44,869 nt of DNA from NCBI GenBank assembly GCA_026995265.1, contig JALWPC010000534.1, positions 1 through 44,869 of the forward strand. The letters are read 5' to 3'. Both the position numbers and the translations under genes were made by a program. The notes below the pieces were generated by a model. That model was not told the origin of the DNA and did not search any database. It was given only the letters and a program-made list of their open reading frames with translations. Each line of letters opens with the position of its first letter. The stretch's first letter is position 1. This document shows, piece after piece, positions 26,782 through 33,298 of the stretch. This DNA is from Paracoccaceae bacterium (lineage in GTDB: Bacteria; Pseudomonadota; Alphaproteobacteria; Rhodobacterales; Rhodobacteraceae).

Positions 26782-28289
26782 CCGGTTTCGGCGGTTAGCT
26801 CCAGCCGCGCGGGGGTCATATCAAGATCACGCACCCCGAGCGGCTCTTTAGGCCGCGCCAGCGCATAGCGGCTGACCCAGAAAAGCCGCTCCTCGGCGCG
26901 GGTTATGGCCACGTAAGCAAGGCGCTTCCACAGGGGAATCCCCGCCTCGACCCGCCCCATTTTGGCGGCGATCTGCAAATCTGGCCCGAACACCTGCACT
27001 TCAGCCCATTGCGAGCCCTGCGCCTTGTGGGTGGTCACCGCCGCCCCGTGCAGAAAGGCCGCGCCCATGCGCGCCGCGCTCACAATCATCGGCTCTTCCT
27101 GGTCCGGCAGCTCTATCTGGATAATCGAGGCGGCGTTCACCAAAGGGTCTGGCGCGCCGGTCACGTAAAGACGGCTAAAGCCCGGCTTTTTACCCGGCCC
27201 GAGGTAGATGCACTGCGCCCCTTTGATCAGCCCGCGCGCCTCAAGGTCTATGCGCTTTTTGCGGTGCTTCAAGGGGAGTTCGATGCCGTCGCAAATCAGC
27301 GGTTCGCCGGTGAGCAGGGCGGTTTCGGGCGCATCATGGGCCCCCCTGAACGCCGCGATCAGCCGGATGCGGGTGGCGTTGCGCCAGACCAGCACCGGCG
27401 AGCGCGCCATCAGGTCCGCATCCACCCGCGGAGCCATGACCACGCGGTCATCCTTGGCCGCCGCCTCGCTCAGAAGCCGCTCGAAATCATTAAAACCCAG
27501 TGCAGGGTCGCCAAGCGCGTGGGCCAGATCGAGGATCGGGTTGTCAGCGGCCTGCCGGTGCACGCGGTGCAGGGTGAGCTTGCGCTTTTCGGGCAACTTG
27601 TCAAACGACATCGCGCCGGATTGGCCCACGGGCGCAAGCTGGGCGGGGTCTCCAAACAGCACCAGCGTTGGGAAAAGCTCCTTGAGGTCCTCAAGCTGCT
27701 GGTCATCCAGCATCGAGCTTTCATCGACAAAGCCGATGTCTAGCGGGTCCGTCCGCCGCTTCCAGCCGGTGATGAAATCCGAGCCCCGCAACCCCGCCGT
27801 GGCCAGCGCCCCGGGGATGGATTTATGGAGTTTGAAAAATGCCTCGGCGCGCTCCAGCGCCGCCTCTGTGAGGCCCTCGATCTCGGGCTTGCTGGCGCGG
27901 CCCTCCAGCCATTCGGCGATCTGCTCGTATTCGGGGTCATAAACCGGCGTATAAATTATCCGGTGAATGGTGGTTGCGGGCACCCCTTGCCGCCTGAGCA
28001 CGCTCGCCGCTTTGTTGGTAGGCGCCAGCACCGCCAGAGTGCGCTTGTCAGGCCGCGGCTTGCCCTCATAGTCGCCGGAGACAACGTCGACTCCAAGGTC
28101 ACAAACCGCATCCACAAGCCTGGCCAAAAGCATGGTTTTGCCCGAGCCCGCCTTGCCCAGAACCGCCAACACACTATCATCCCGCCCCGTGGGCGGCGTG
28201 AGCTGTTCATTGTCGAGGTCCACCCCCGCCTTTTTCAACTCACCGGCAATGGTGTCATAGGCTTCGGCCTGATCGTCAGACAATATCAT
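26778..28289 (-). CDS. ATP-dependent helicase, RecD/UvrD-like superfamily 1
   Basis: Superfamily 1 helicase (503 aa) related to the motor part of RecD2. Motif I is GKAGSGKT, motif Ia region LAPTNKAASVL, motif II VDESSMLDD, motif III LFGDPAQLAPVG, and the C-terminal motifs V/VI are VTTHKAQGSQW and AYVAITRAEERLFW. It lacks the long N-terminal helical domain of full RecD2 proteins and has no RecB/RecC partner nearby. A role in DNA repair or replication-fork processing is inferred from the family only. Confidence 0.88.
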   Translation of the reverse strand: MILSDDQAEAYDTIAGELKKAGVDLDNEQLTPPTGRDDSVLAVLGKAGSGKTMLLARLVDAVCDLGVDVVSGDYEGKPRPDKRTLAVLAPTNKAASVLRRQGVPATTIHRIIYTPVYDPEYEQIAEWLEGRASKPEIEGLTEAALERAEAFFKLHKSIPGALATAGLRGSDFITGWKRRTDPLDIGFVDESSMLDDQQLEDLKELFPTLVLFGDPAQLAPVGQSGAMSFDKLPEKRKLTLHRVHRQAADNPILDLAHALGDPALGFNDFERLLSEAAAKDDRVVMAPRVDADLMARSPVLVWRNATRIRLIAAFRGAHDAPETALLTGEPLICDGIELPLKHRKKRIDLEARGLIKGAQCIYLGPGKKPGFSRLYVTGAPDPLVNAASIIQIELPDQEEPMIVSAARMGAAFLHGAAVTTHKAQGSQWAEVQVFGPDLQIAAKMGRVEAGIPLWKRLAYVAITRAEERLFWVSRYALARPKEPLGVRDLDMTPARLELTAETG

Positions 28290-28350
28290 GGCGGCTCCGG
28301 TGCGGTTACACCGGAATTATAACGCCATTATCTACCCACCGCCAGCGCCT

Positions 28351-28995
28351 TTAAGCCACCATCGAGTCCAGAGATCCGGCAACCGGGAAGGAGGCATCAA
28401 ACCAGGCTTCCACCTCGGCCGCTGCAATGCCGGACTTGGCACAAATGCCGGCTTTTGAAGCTTCGTCCAAGGCCCAGAGGCCCGCGCTGATGGCATCCTT
28501 GCCTTCGCCAATGGTGCCCAGAATTTCCGGCTCCCAGCCGAGGCGCTTGTAAATGTGCACCATGCGGGCATCAAATACACCAACCGAGCTATCCAAGGCC
28601 CAGCGAATACCGGCCTCGCAGCCCGCCAGACACACGGACGCCCCGATGCGGTTAGCCAGCTTGCCCGCCCGTGGTGACAGGCAAAAGCGGGTGGTTTCCC
28701 AGATCAGCGGGCTCGAAAACTTAACACCATTGGTTAGATGGGAAAAGTGGTCATTGATCATGGTATTGCCGGTGGTCGGCAGGTTGCGCATAGAGCCGCC
28801 ATGGGTGCCGTCTGGCAATTCGTAGATCATATAGAGCGGGTTCATCTCGTCATACTCGTCGGTCTCGAAACCGTCTTCGCTCACGGTTACATCCCATTTC
28901 AGGCGCTCCTTGAACTGGTAGGCGCGGTCACGGAACATGCTGTCACGTAACTTGGGGAATGCGTCGAGCGCATCGGCATAGATATATTTGATCAT
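28351..28995 (-). CDS. luxI: Acyl-homoserine-lactone synthase (LuxI family)
   Basis: Enzyme (214 aa) that makes an N-acyl-homoserine lactone from S-adenosylmethionine and an acyl carrier. The invariant residues are present with canonical spacing: R24, F28, W34 (RDRAYQF, LKWDV), D46, D49, R70, F84, E100 and R103. The acyl chain length cannot be read reliably. It lies 93 bp downstream of luxR on the same strand, with a GGAG ribosome site and a CtrA-type site in between. It is somewhat longer at the C-terminus than many LuxI proteins. Confidence 0.96.
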   Translation of the reverse strand: MIKYIYADALDAFPKLRDSMFRDRAYQFKERLKWDVTVSEDGFETDEYDEMNPLYMIYELPDGTHGGSMRNLPTTGNTMINDHFSHLTNGVKFSSPLIWETTRFCLSPRAGKLANRIGASVCLAGCEAGIRWALDSSVGVFDARMVHIYKRLGWEPEILGTIGEGKDAISAGLWALDEASKAGICAKSGIAAAEVEAWFDASFPVAGSLDSMVA

Positions 28996-29038
28996 TGTTG
29001 TCTCCTAGGGTTGGGTGCATCGACTGATGCGAATGAAT

Positions 29039-29057
29039 CGTTAAAGAATTCTTAACG
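29039..29057 (-). promoter_or_regulatory. CtrA-type dyad upstream of luxI
   Basis: The 17 bp GTTAA-AGAATTC-TTAAC within 29039-29057 exactly fits the CtrA consensus TTAA-N7-TTAA(C) and is dyad-symmetric. It lies 44-62 bp before the luxI start. A smaller dyad GCATC-N4-GATGC (29017-29030) lies closer to luxI, and a further half-site CCGTTAAG follows near 29080. CtrA control of AHL genes is known in Dinoroseobacter; binding here is inferred. Confidence 0.55.
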
Positions 29058-29088
29058 GGCGTAAGAAACACTAAAAAAACCGTTAAGA

Positions 29089-29808
29089 TTAAAACGAAAG
29101 CAGCCCTTTGGAATAGGCTGTGATCACCGCGTGAACAGTGTTGAGGGCCCCGAGCTTATGGCGCGCCGAATCGATATAGACACGCAACGTGTGTTCCGAA
29201 ATTTTGAGCTTTTCCGAAATCTGCCCACGGTTCAGCCCCAGGGAAAGATATTTCAGCGTATCCTTCTCCCGCGGAGAAAGCTTGGCCAGCGTTTGCTCGT
29301 CTTCCGGCACGAAAATGTCGACAACCTTTTTGTGAATATAGTGGGAAATCAACATCATATCGCGCTTATATTCCTCAGAGAATTTCTCCCAGGACTCATC
29401 GTTGCAGTTGTCATTGACGGTAAAAAGCGCGAATTGCCCGTTGGGCCCGCGGATCGGTATCGAAAGCCCCTGGCTCGCCACCCCCGCAGAAATCGCTTCC
29501 CCCAGAAACTCGCGGCTGCCTTTACTTGACCAGTCAAGCTGCTTCCATTCCATCGGGTGAAACTGGCGCATCGCACCGCTGACAACAGGGTCAACGCGCA
29601 CGTATTTCCGGTCATGATAGTATTGCATCCATTCGGGGGAATAGGTGAGAGCTGCATAAGGGCGTGGTCCTACATTGACCGCATGGTAAACCGCATTGGA
29701 AATGCCGTAAGCGTCGCGAATAGCCTCGACTGACGACTGTATGTCATCGGGCGTTTGGCTCTTTTCCAGAGCATCCAGAAACGTCTCCAACTTCGTCACG
29801 GCGTTCAC
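29089..29808 (-). CDS. luxR: LuxR-family quorum-sensing transcriptional regulator
   Basis: AHL-responsive regulator (239 aa). The N-terminal autoinducer domain has the ligand-pocket residues W60, Y64, D73 and P74 in the spacing of TraR, followed by a conserved Gly in SIPIRGPNG. The C-terminal LuxR helix-turn-helix starts at LSPREKDTLKYLSLGLNRGQIS. The first codon is GTG at 29808; a second GTG nine bases on, preceded by AGGTGA, is equally plausible. It is upstream of and collinear with luxI, and its start lies inside the 3' part of a small gene. Confidence 0.95.
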   Translation of the reverse strand: MNAVTKLETFLDALEKSQTPDDIQSSVEAIRDAYGISNAVYHAVNVGPRPYAALTYSPEWMQYYHDRKYVRVDPVVSGAMRQFHPMEWKQLDWSSKGSREFLGEAISAGVASQGLSIPIRGPNGQFALFTVNDNCNDESWEKFSEEYKRDMMLISHYIHKKVVDIFVPEDEQTLAKLSPREKDTLKYLSLGLNRGQISEKLKISEHTLRVYIDSARHKLGALNTVHAVITAYSKGLLSF

Positions 29809-30040
29809 CTAAGCCAGCTTCAGGACCAGACACGCGCGCAAGTTCCGATGCGGCCACCAGCACGGCATCGTCAAGATGCTCAGCCAGCTTCGTCATGTTG
29901 TTATTCACAGCACAGGCCCGCAGGTCTGCCAGAACGTCGATCATCCAGTCTTTTTTCACTGTATCACTCGCTAAGGTTTTTTCAAGGTCCGCCATTTGGT
30001 TAGTGTGAGTATTGCCGCCGTGTTTGATTAAATATGTCAT
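29744..30040 (-). CDS. Small conserved-type protein upstream of and overlapping luxR
   Basis: 98 aa. The core, from about residue 16 (MADLEKTL) through KKDWMIDVLADLRACA and KLAEHLDDAVLVAASELARV, is a compact helical protein. It resembles small uncharacterised proteins I associate with roseobacter LuxR/LuxI loci (from memory). The last 22 residues are encoded in DNA that also codes the luxR start in another frame (65-bp overlap), so the two may be translationally coupled. The start could be 30040 or 29995; neither has a good ribosome site. Function unknown. Confidence 0.6.
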   Translation of the reverse strand: MTYLIKHGGNTHTNQMADLEKTLASDTVKKDWMIDVLADLRACAVNNNMTKLAEHLDDAVLVAASELARVSGPEAGLGERRDEVGDVSGCSGKEPNAR

Positions 30041-30054
30041 AAATATATGGGGCG

Positions 30055-30075
30055 CGCTATTCCCCCAAAATAGCG
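30055..30075. promoter_or_regulatory. 21-bp dyad upstream of the small QS gene
   Basis: CGCTATT (30055-30061) and AATAGCG (30069-30075) flank seven bases, 15 bp before the ATG at 30040. It resembles a lux-type box in length (about 20 bp, CT...AG core), but the CT-to-AG spacing is 13 rather than 12. It is a candidate LuxR operator. Confidence 0.4.
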
Positions 30076-30106
30076 AGGGCAGGGCGCTAAGCTATTTGTA
30101 TTTATT

Positions 30107-30134
30107 GAATTTCGCGAAATGCTTCGCGAAATTC
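30107..30134 (-). terminator. 12-bp-arm inverted repeat downstream of ccr
   Basis: GAATTTCGCGAA (30107-30118) and TTCGCGAAATTC (30123-30134) are exact complements with a 4-base loop. It lies 30 bp past the ccr stop on the same strand, so termination is likely, but the T tract is missing. It is also in the upstream region of the QS genes. Confidence 0.5.
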
Positions 30135-30164
30135 CGGCTGTATTTGGCGAATCATTAACCAATT

Positions 30165-31418
30165 TTAACCTGTCTGCGACTCAGAGACATCCTCAAGCGT
30201 GCGCAGCCCCGTCACCGGCGCATTCACCATTACCGCCATATTGCCCGGCTTATGCTCGTTTCGCAGCATTTTAGTGTGGGCATCGGGCAGTTCCGCCCAG
30301 GGGAAGACCTCCGACATGCACGGATCAATCCGCCGCTCCAGCATCAGTTGGTTGGCAGCAGAGGCCTGTTTGAGGTTGGCAAAATGGCTGCCCTGCACGC
30401 GCTTCTGGTGCATCCAGACATAGCGCGCATCCATGGTCAGGTTATAGCCCGTGGTGCCCGCGCAAATCACCACCATGCCGCCGCGCTTGGCCACAAAGGT
30501 TGACACCGGAAAGGTCGCCTGCCCCGGGTGTTCAAACACAATATCCACATTATTGCCCTTGCCGGTGATCTCCCAAATCGCCTTGCCAAACTTGCGCACC
30601 TCGCCAAACCAGGCCTTATAGGCCTCGGTATTGACCTCGGGCAGCGCGCCCCAGCAGTCAAATTCCTTCCGGTTGATCACGCCTTTGGCCCCCAGCCCCA
30701 GCACGAACGCGCGCTTGCTTTCATCCGAAATCACCCCGATGGCATTGGCCCCGGCGGTGTTGATAAGCTGAATGGCAAACGAGCCAAGCCCGCCAGACGC
30801 CCCCCAGACCAGCACGTTTTGCCCGGGCTTAAGCGTGTGCGGGCGATGGCCAAATAGCATCCGGTAGGCGGTGGCCAGGGTGAGCGTATAGCAGGCGCTT
30901 TCCTCCCATGTCAGGTGCTTGGGGCGCTTCATGATCTGCTGGGATTGCACGCGGGTGAACTGGCCAAAGGCCCCGTCGGGCGTCTCATAGCCCCATATAC
31001 GTTGGCTGGGCGAGAACATCGGGTCGCCGCCGTTGCACTCCTCGTCGTCGCCGTCATCCTGGTTGCAATGCACCACCACCTCGTCGCCAACCTTCCAGCG
31101 TTTCACCTTGTCGCCCACCGCCCAGATCACTCCCGCCGCGTCGGAACCGGCAATGTGGTAGGGCTGTTTGTGGATGTCAAAGGGGGAAACCGGCGTGCCC
31201 AGCCCGGCCCAGACGCCATTATAATTCACCCCCGCCGCCATCACCAGAATCAGCACTTCGTGGCTATCGAGCGTCGGCGTATCTACCACCTCCAGTTGAA
31301 AGCTCTTTGCCGGCTCCCCGTGGCGCTCCCGCCGGATCACCCATGCGTGCATCTGCCTGGGCACATGGCCAAGGGGCGGAATCTCTCCGATGTCATAGAG
31401 GTCTTTCGGGTCTGTCAT
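30165..31418 (-). CDS. ccr: Crotonyl-CoA carboxylase/reductase
   Basis: Key enzyme (417 aa) of the ethylmalonyl-CoA pathway; it reductively carboxylates crotonyl-CoA with NADPH and CO2 to ethylmalonyl-CoA. It is an MDR-superfamily protein: GVNYNGVWAGLGTPV, HIAGSDAAGVIWAVG, and the NADPH motif VWGASGGLGSFAIQL. The long insert DDGDDEECNGGDPMFSPSQRIWGY and the C-terminal FEHPGQATFP distinguish Ccr from ordinary quinone reductases. ATG 31418 has AAGGACA seven bases ahead. A 17-bp palindrome lies 25 bp upstream. The pathway mutase gene ecm is 1.9 kb away. Confidence 0.96.
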   Translation of the reverse strand: MTDPKDLYDIGEIPPLGHVPRQMHAWVIRRERHGEPAKSFQLEVVDTPTLDSHEVLILVMAAGVNYNGVWAGLGTPVSPFDIHKQPYHIAGSDAAGVIWAVGDKVKRWKVGDEVVVHCNQDDGDDEECNGGDPMFSPSQRIWGYETPDGAFGQFTRVQSQQIMKRPKHLTWEESACYTLTLATAYRMLFGHRPHTLKPGQNVLVWGASGGLGSFAIQLINTAGANAIGVISDESKRAFVLGLGAKGVINRKEFDCWGALPEVNTEAYKAWFGEVRKFGKAIWEITGKGNNVDIVFEHPGQATFPVSTFVAKRGGMVVICAGTTGYNLTMDARYVWMHQKRVQGSHFANLKQASAANQLMLERRIDPCMSEVFPWAELPDAHTKMLRNEHKPGNMAVMVNAPVTGLRTLEDVSESQTG

Positions 31419-31442
31419 GGGCCTGTCCTTCAATAAATCAGT

Positions 31443-31459
31443 GCGCAACAATGTTGCGC
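31443..31459. promoter_or_regulatory. Perfect 17-bp operator-like palindrome upstream of ccr
   Basis: GCGCAACA-A-TGTTGCGC, a perfect dyad 25 bp before the ccr start. A related half-site TGCAACAAT occurs at about 31519. The ecm leader has TGTTGCA. It is a candidate operator for a regulator of the ethylmalonyl-CoA genes. Confidence 0.55.
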
Positions 31460-31577
31460 TATTACTTCTGTTTTTGTAATGACATTATCCGTCGATTCCC
31501 GCAAGTGTTTTTGTGCGGTGCAACAATTTCCGGCCTCGCCCGCGCTGAAACGGCCACTTCCATGGCATGTGAAATCT

Positions 31578-31621
31578 GTATGACATCTGTCGTCTTTTTG
31601 TCGGACATCCGTAGGACGCGG
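31578..31621 (+). repeat. Array of four 11-bp units, copy 2
   Basis: Units GTATGACATCT, GTCGTCTTTTT, GTCGGACATCC and GTAGGACGCGG, matching copy 1 at 21644-21687 unit by unit. It is 160 bp upstream of ccr and points away from it, as copy 1 points away from trxC. The surrounding gene-free stretch 31419-31786 (368 bp) also holds the ccr dyad and GC-rich sequence without a credible gene. Confidence 0.65.
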
Positions 31622-31751
31622 GCGGTGCCGACCTTCCGCGAGAGTTCGGCCATCCGGCCACACGCGCGACGCCCGCAGCGCGGCGCGGGTGCAATCTCGC
31701 CAAGCAGTGCAACGGTGGACGCGCCGCCCGCCGAGCCGAAGGCGAGGCGCG

Positions 31752-31772
31752 GTTTCGGGGCGCAGCCCCGAA
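31752..31772 (-). terminator. Hairpin downstream of the acyltransferase gene
   Basis: TTTCGGGGC (31752-31760) and GCCCCGAAA (31764-31772) form a 9-bp stem with a GCA loop, 15 bp past the acyltransferase stop. There is no T tract; the likely role is termination or 3' end protection. Confidence 0.5.
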
Positions 31773-31786
31773 AAGCAGTTTGGCAC

Positions 31787-33160
31787 CTATCCCTCCAGAT
31801 GCGCAATCGCGTTGGCGTAATATTCCAGCAGCGCGCGGTTCTCCTCATTCACGCTATAGACCCCGCCCTCTTGGCGCAGGATGTGCCGCATTTCCAGCAT
31901 CCTTAGGCCCACATCCACGGCATAATCCTCGTCCTCACGCGGGATGTGGCTGTAAACGCCGCGCGTGGCATAGGCCTTCAGCCGCCGGTGCGCCGCACCC
32001 TTCACGCCGATTTTGCTCAGGCTGCCTGCCTCCAACATAATCGAGGCGATCAGCGAAACGGGCAGCACCGGCACCACCTTGCCGATGTCGTCCATCAGGT
32101 CTCGCCCAAGCCCCGCGATCTGCTCTTCCAGCGGGGCCGGGTGCGCCGCCAGATACCCCTTGAGCGACACCGGAGTCCCGAAGCTCACACAGGCATAGCC
32201 GAAGCGGTGATACTTCCCCGTTATCCTGAGCCAGAGCTGATGCCGCAGGAAGCGCAGCACCGCCAGCGGGCCGGTGTTGAATTGCGGCTTGCCCTCGCCG
32301 CGCGCCGCCAGCAAAACGCGGTCTTCCAACACGCGGTCATAGTTCAGGCCCACGGGCACGAACACCACGTCGCGCGTTCCCTCGGGGTTGAAGCCCCGCA
32401 CGATATAGCTCAGCAGCCCCAGTTTGGCCTCGCCCAGCTTGCCGGAGCGCGAAAGCCCGCCCTCGGGGAACACGGCCTGCGTCACCCCGCCCTCGGTGGC
32501 CATTTGCACATAGCGCGCCAGCACGCAGCGATAAAGCGGGTTGCGGGATTTGCGGCGGATGAAATAGGCCCCCATCGAGCGGATAAACCCTTGCAGCGGC
32601 CAGACCCGCGCCCATTCGCCCACCGCATAGGAGAGCGCCGAACGCTCCGAGGCCAGATAGGTGACCAGCACGTAATCCATATTCGAGCGGTGGTTCATCA
32701 CGAACACCACGGTGGAATCGGGGTTCACCCGGGCCATGGCGGCTTCATCGAGCAGCCCGATGCGCACGCGGTAAAGCGATTGCGACAGCCAGCGCGCCGC
32801 CCGTGCGGCAAAGCCGAAATAGGCAAAGGCGGAGAAATGCGGCACGATCTCGCGGGCGTATTTATGGGCCTTTTCGGCCAGCACCTCGGGGGGCGTGCCG
32901 GTTTGTGCCGCCTCTTTGGCGATGGCCTCCATGATGCGGGGGTCATGGGCCAGCCGGTCGATCAGCACCTTGCGGCGGGTGAGCTTGAAGGGCTGGATTT
33001 TGAGTTGCAAGCGGGTGTTGAGCCGCTCCACCGCGCGGTTGAAGCGCTTGCGGAAATACCAGCGCACCGAAGGCAGCAGCAGCTTATCCAGCACCGCCAC
33101 CAGCGCAAACAGCCCCGCCAGCACCGCCAGCCATACCGGAATTTCAATCGTCCCGCCCAT
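31787..33160 (-). CDS. PlsB-like glycerol-3-phosphate / lysophosphatidate acyltransferase family protein
   Basis: Membrane-associated acyltransferase (457 aa) of phospholipid or neutral-lipid synthesis. One N-terminal membrane segment (about residues 8-30) is followed by the PlsC-like domain: block I HRSNMD (157-162), block II region GAYFIRRKS, block III FPEGGLSRSGK and block IV VFVPVGLNYDR. It is shorter than E. coli PlsB (about 800 aa) but carries a PlsB-like C-terminal part (MLEMRHILRQ). It lies between ccr and ecm, but it ends toward ccr and diverges from ecm, so a shared role is not implied. Confidence 0.85.
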   Translation of the reverse strand: MGGTIEIPVWLAVLAGLFALVAVLDKLLLPSVRWYFRKRFNRAVERLNTRLQLKIQPFKLTRRKVLIDRLAHDPRIMEAIAKEAAQTGTPPEVLAEKAHKYAREIVPHFSAFAYFGFAARAARWLSQSLYRVRIGLLDEAAMARVNPDSTVVFVMNHRSNMDYVLVTYLASERSALSYAVGEWARVWPLQGFIRSMGAYFIRRKSRNPLYRCVLARYVQMATEGGVTQAVFPEGGLSRSGKLGEAKLGLLSYIVRGFNPEGTRDVVFVPVGLNYDRVLEDRVLLAARGEGKPQFNTGPLAVLRFLRHQLWLRITGKYHRFGYACVSFGTPVSLKGYLAAHPAPLEEQIAGLGRDLMDDIGKVVPVLPVSLIASIMLEAGSLSKIGVKGAAHRRLKAYATRGVYSHIPREDEDYAVDVGLRMLEMRHILRQEGGVYSVNEENRALLEYYANAIAHLEG

Positions 33161-33245
33161 GGGGGTAGCTTACAACAGCGGCCCGACAAGGCTAGGGGTA
33201 AGGGCGTTACTATCTTCCGAAATTCGCGATGTTTACGTAACATTA

Positions 33246-33274
33246 TTGCTTGCAAGAATTTTGTTGCAGTGCAA
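33246..33274. promoter_or_regulatory. TTGC/GCAA dyads upstream of ecm
   Basis: TTGCTTGCAA (33246-33255) and TTGCAGTGCAA (33264-33274), the latter an 11-bp dyad, lie 25-53 bp before the ecm start. TGTTGCA here is the reverse complement of the TGCAACA in the ccr leader. Operators of ScfR/PccR/RamB regulators are TTTGCAAA-like, so a related regulator is possible. Confidence 0.45.
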
Positions 33275-33298
33275 TAAAGAACTAAACCGGAGTCCATC

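Noticed and set aside
30155-30169. TTAACC-AATT-TTAACC as a second CtrA site
   Set aside because: The two TTAA cores are six, not seven, bases apart, and the site lies at the very 3' end of ccr and just past it.
31462-31848. A 128-codon minus-strand frame between ccr and the acyltransferase
   Set aside because: It begins inside the acyltransferase 3' end, runs through the 11-bp repeat array and has biased Arg/Ala/Pro composition; it has no ribosome site. It is better explained as non-coding.
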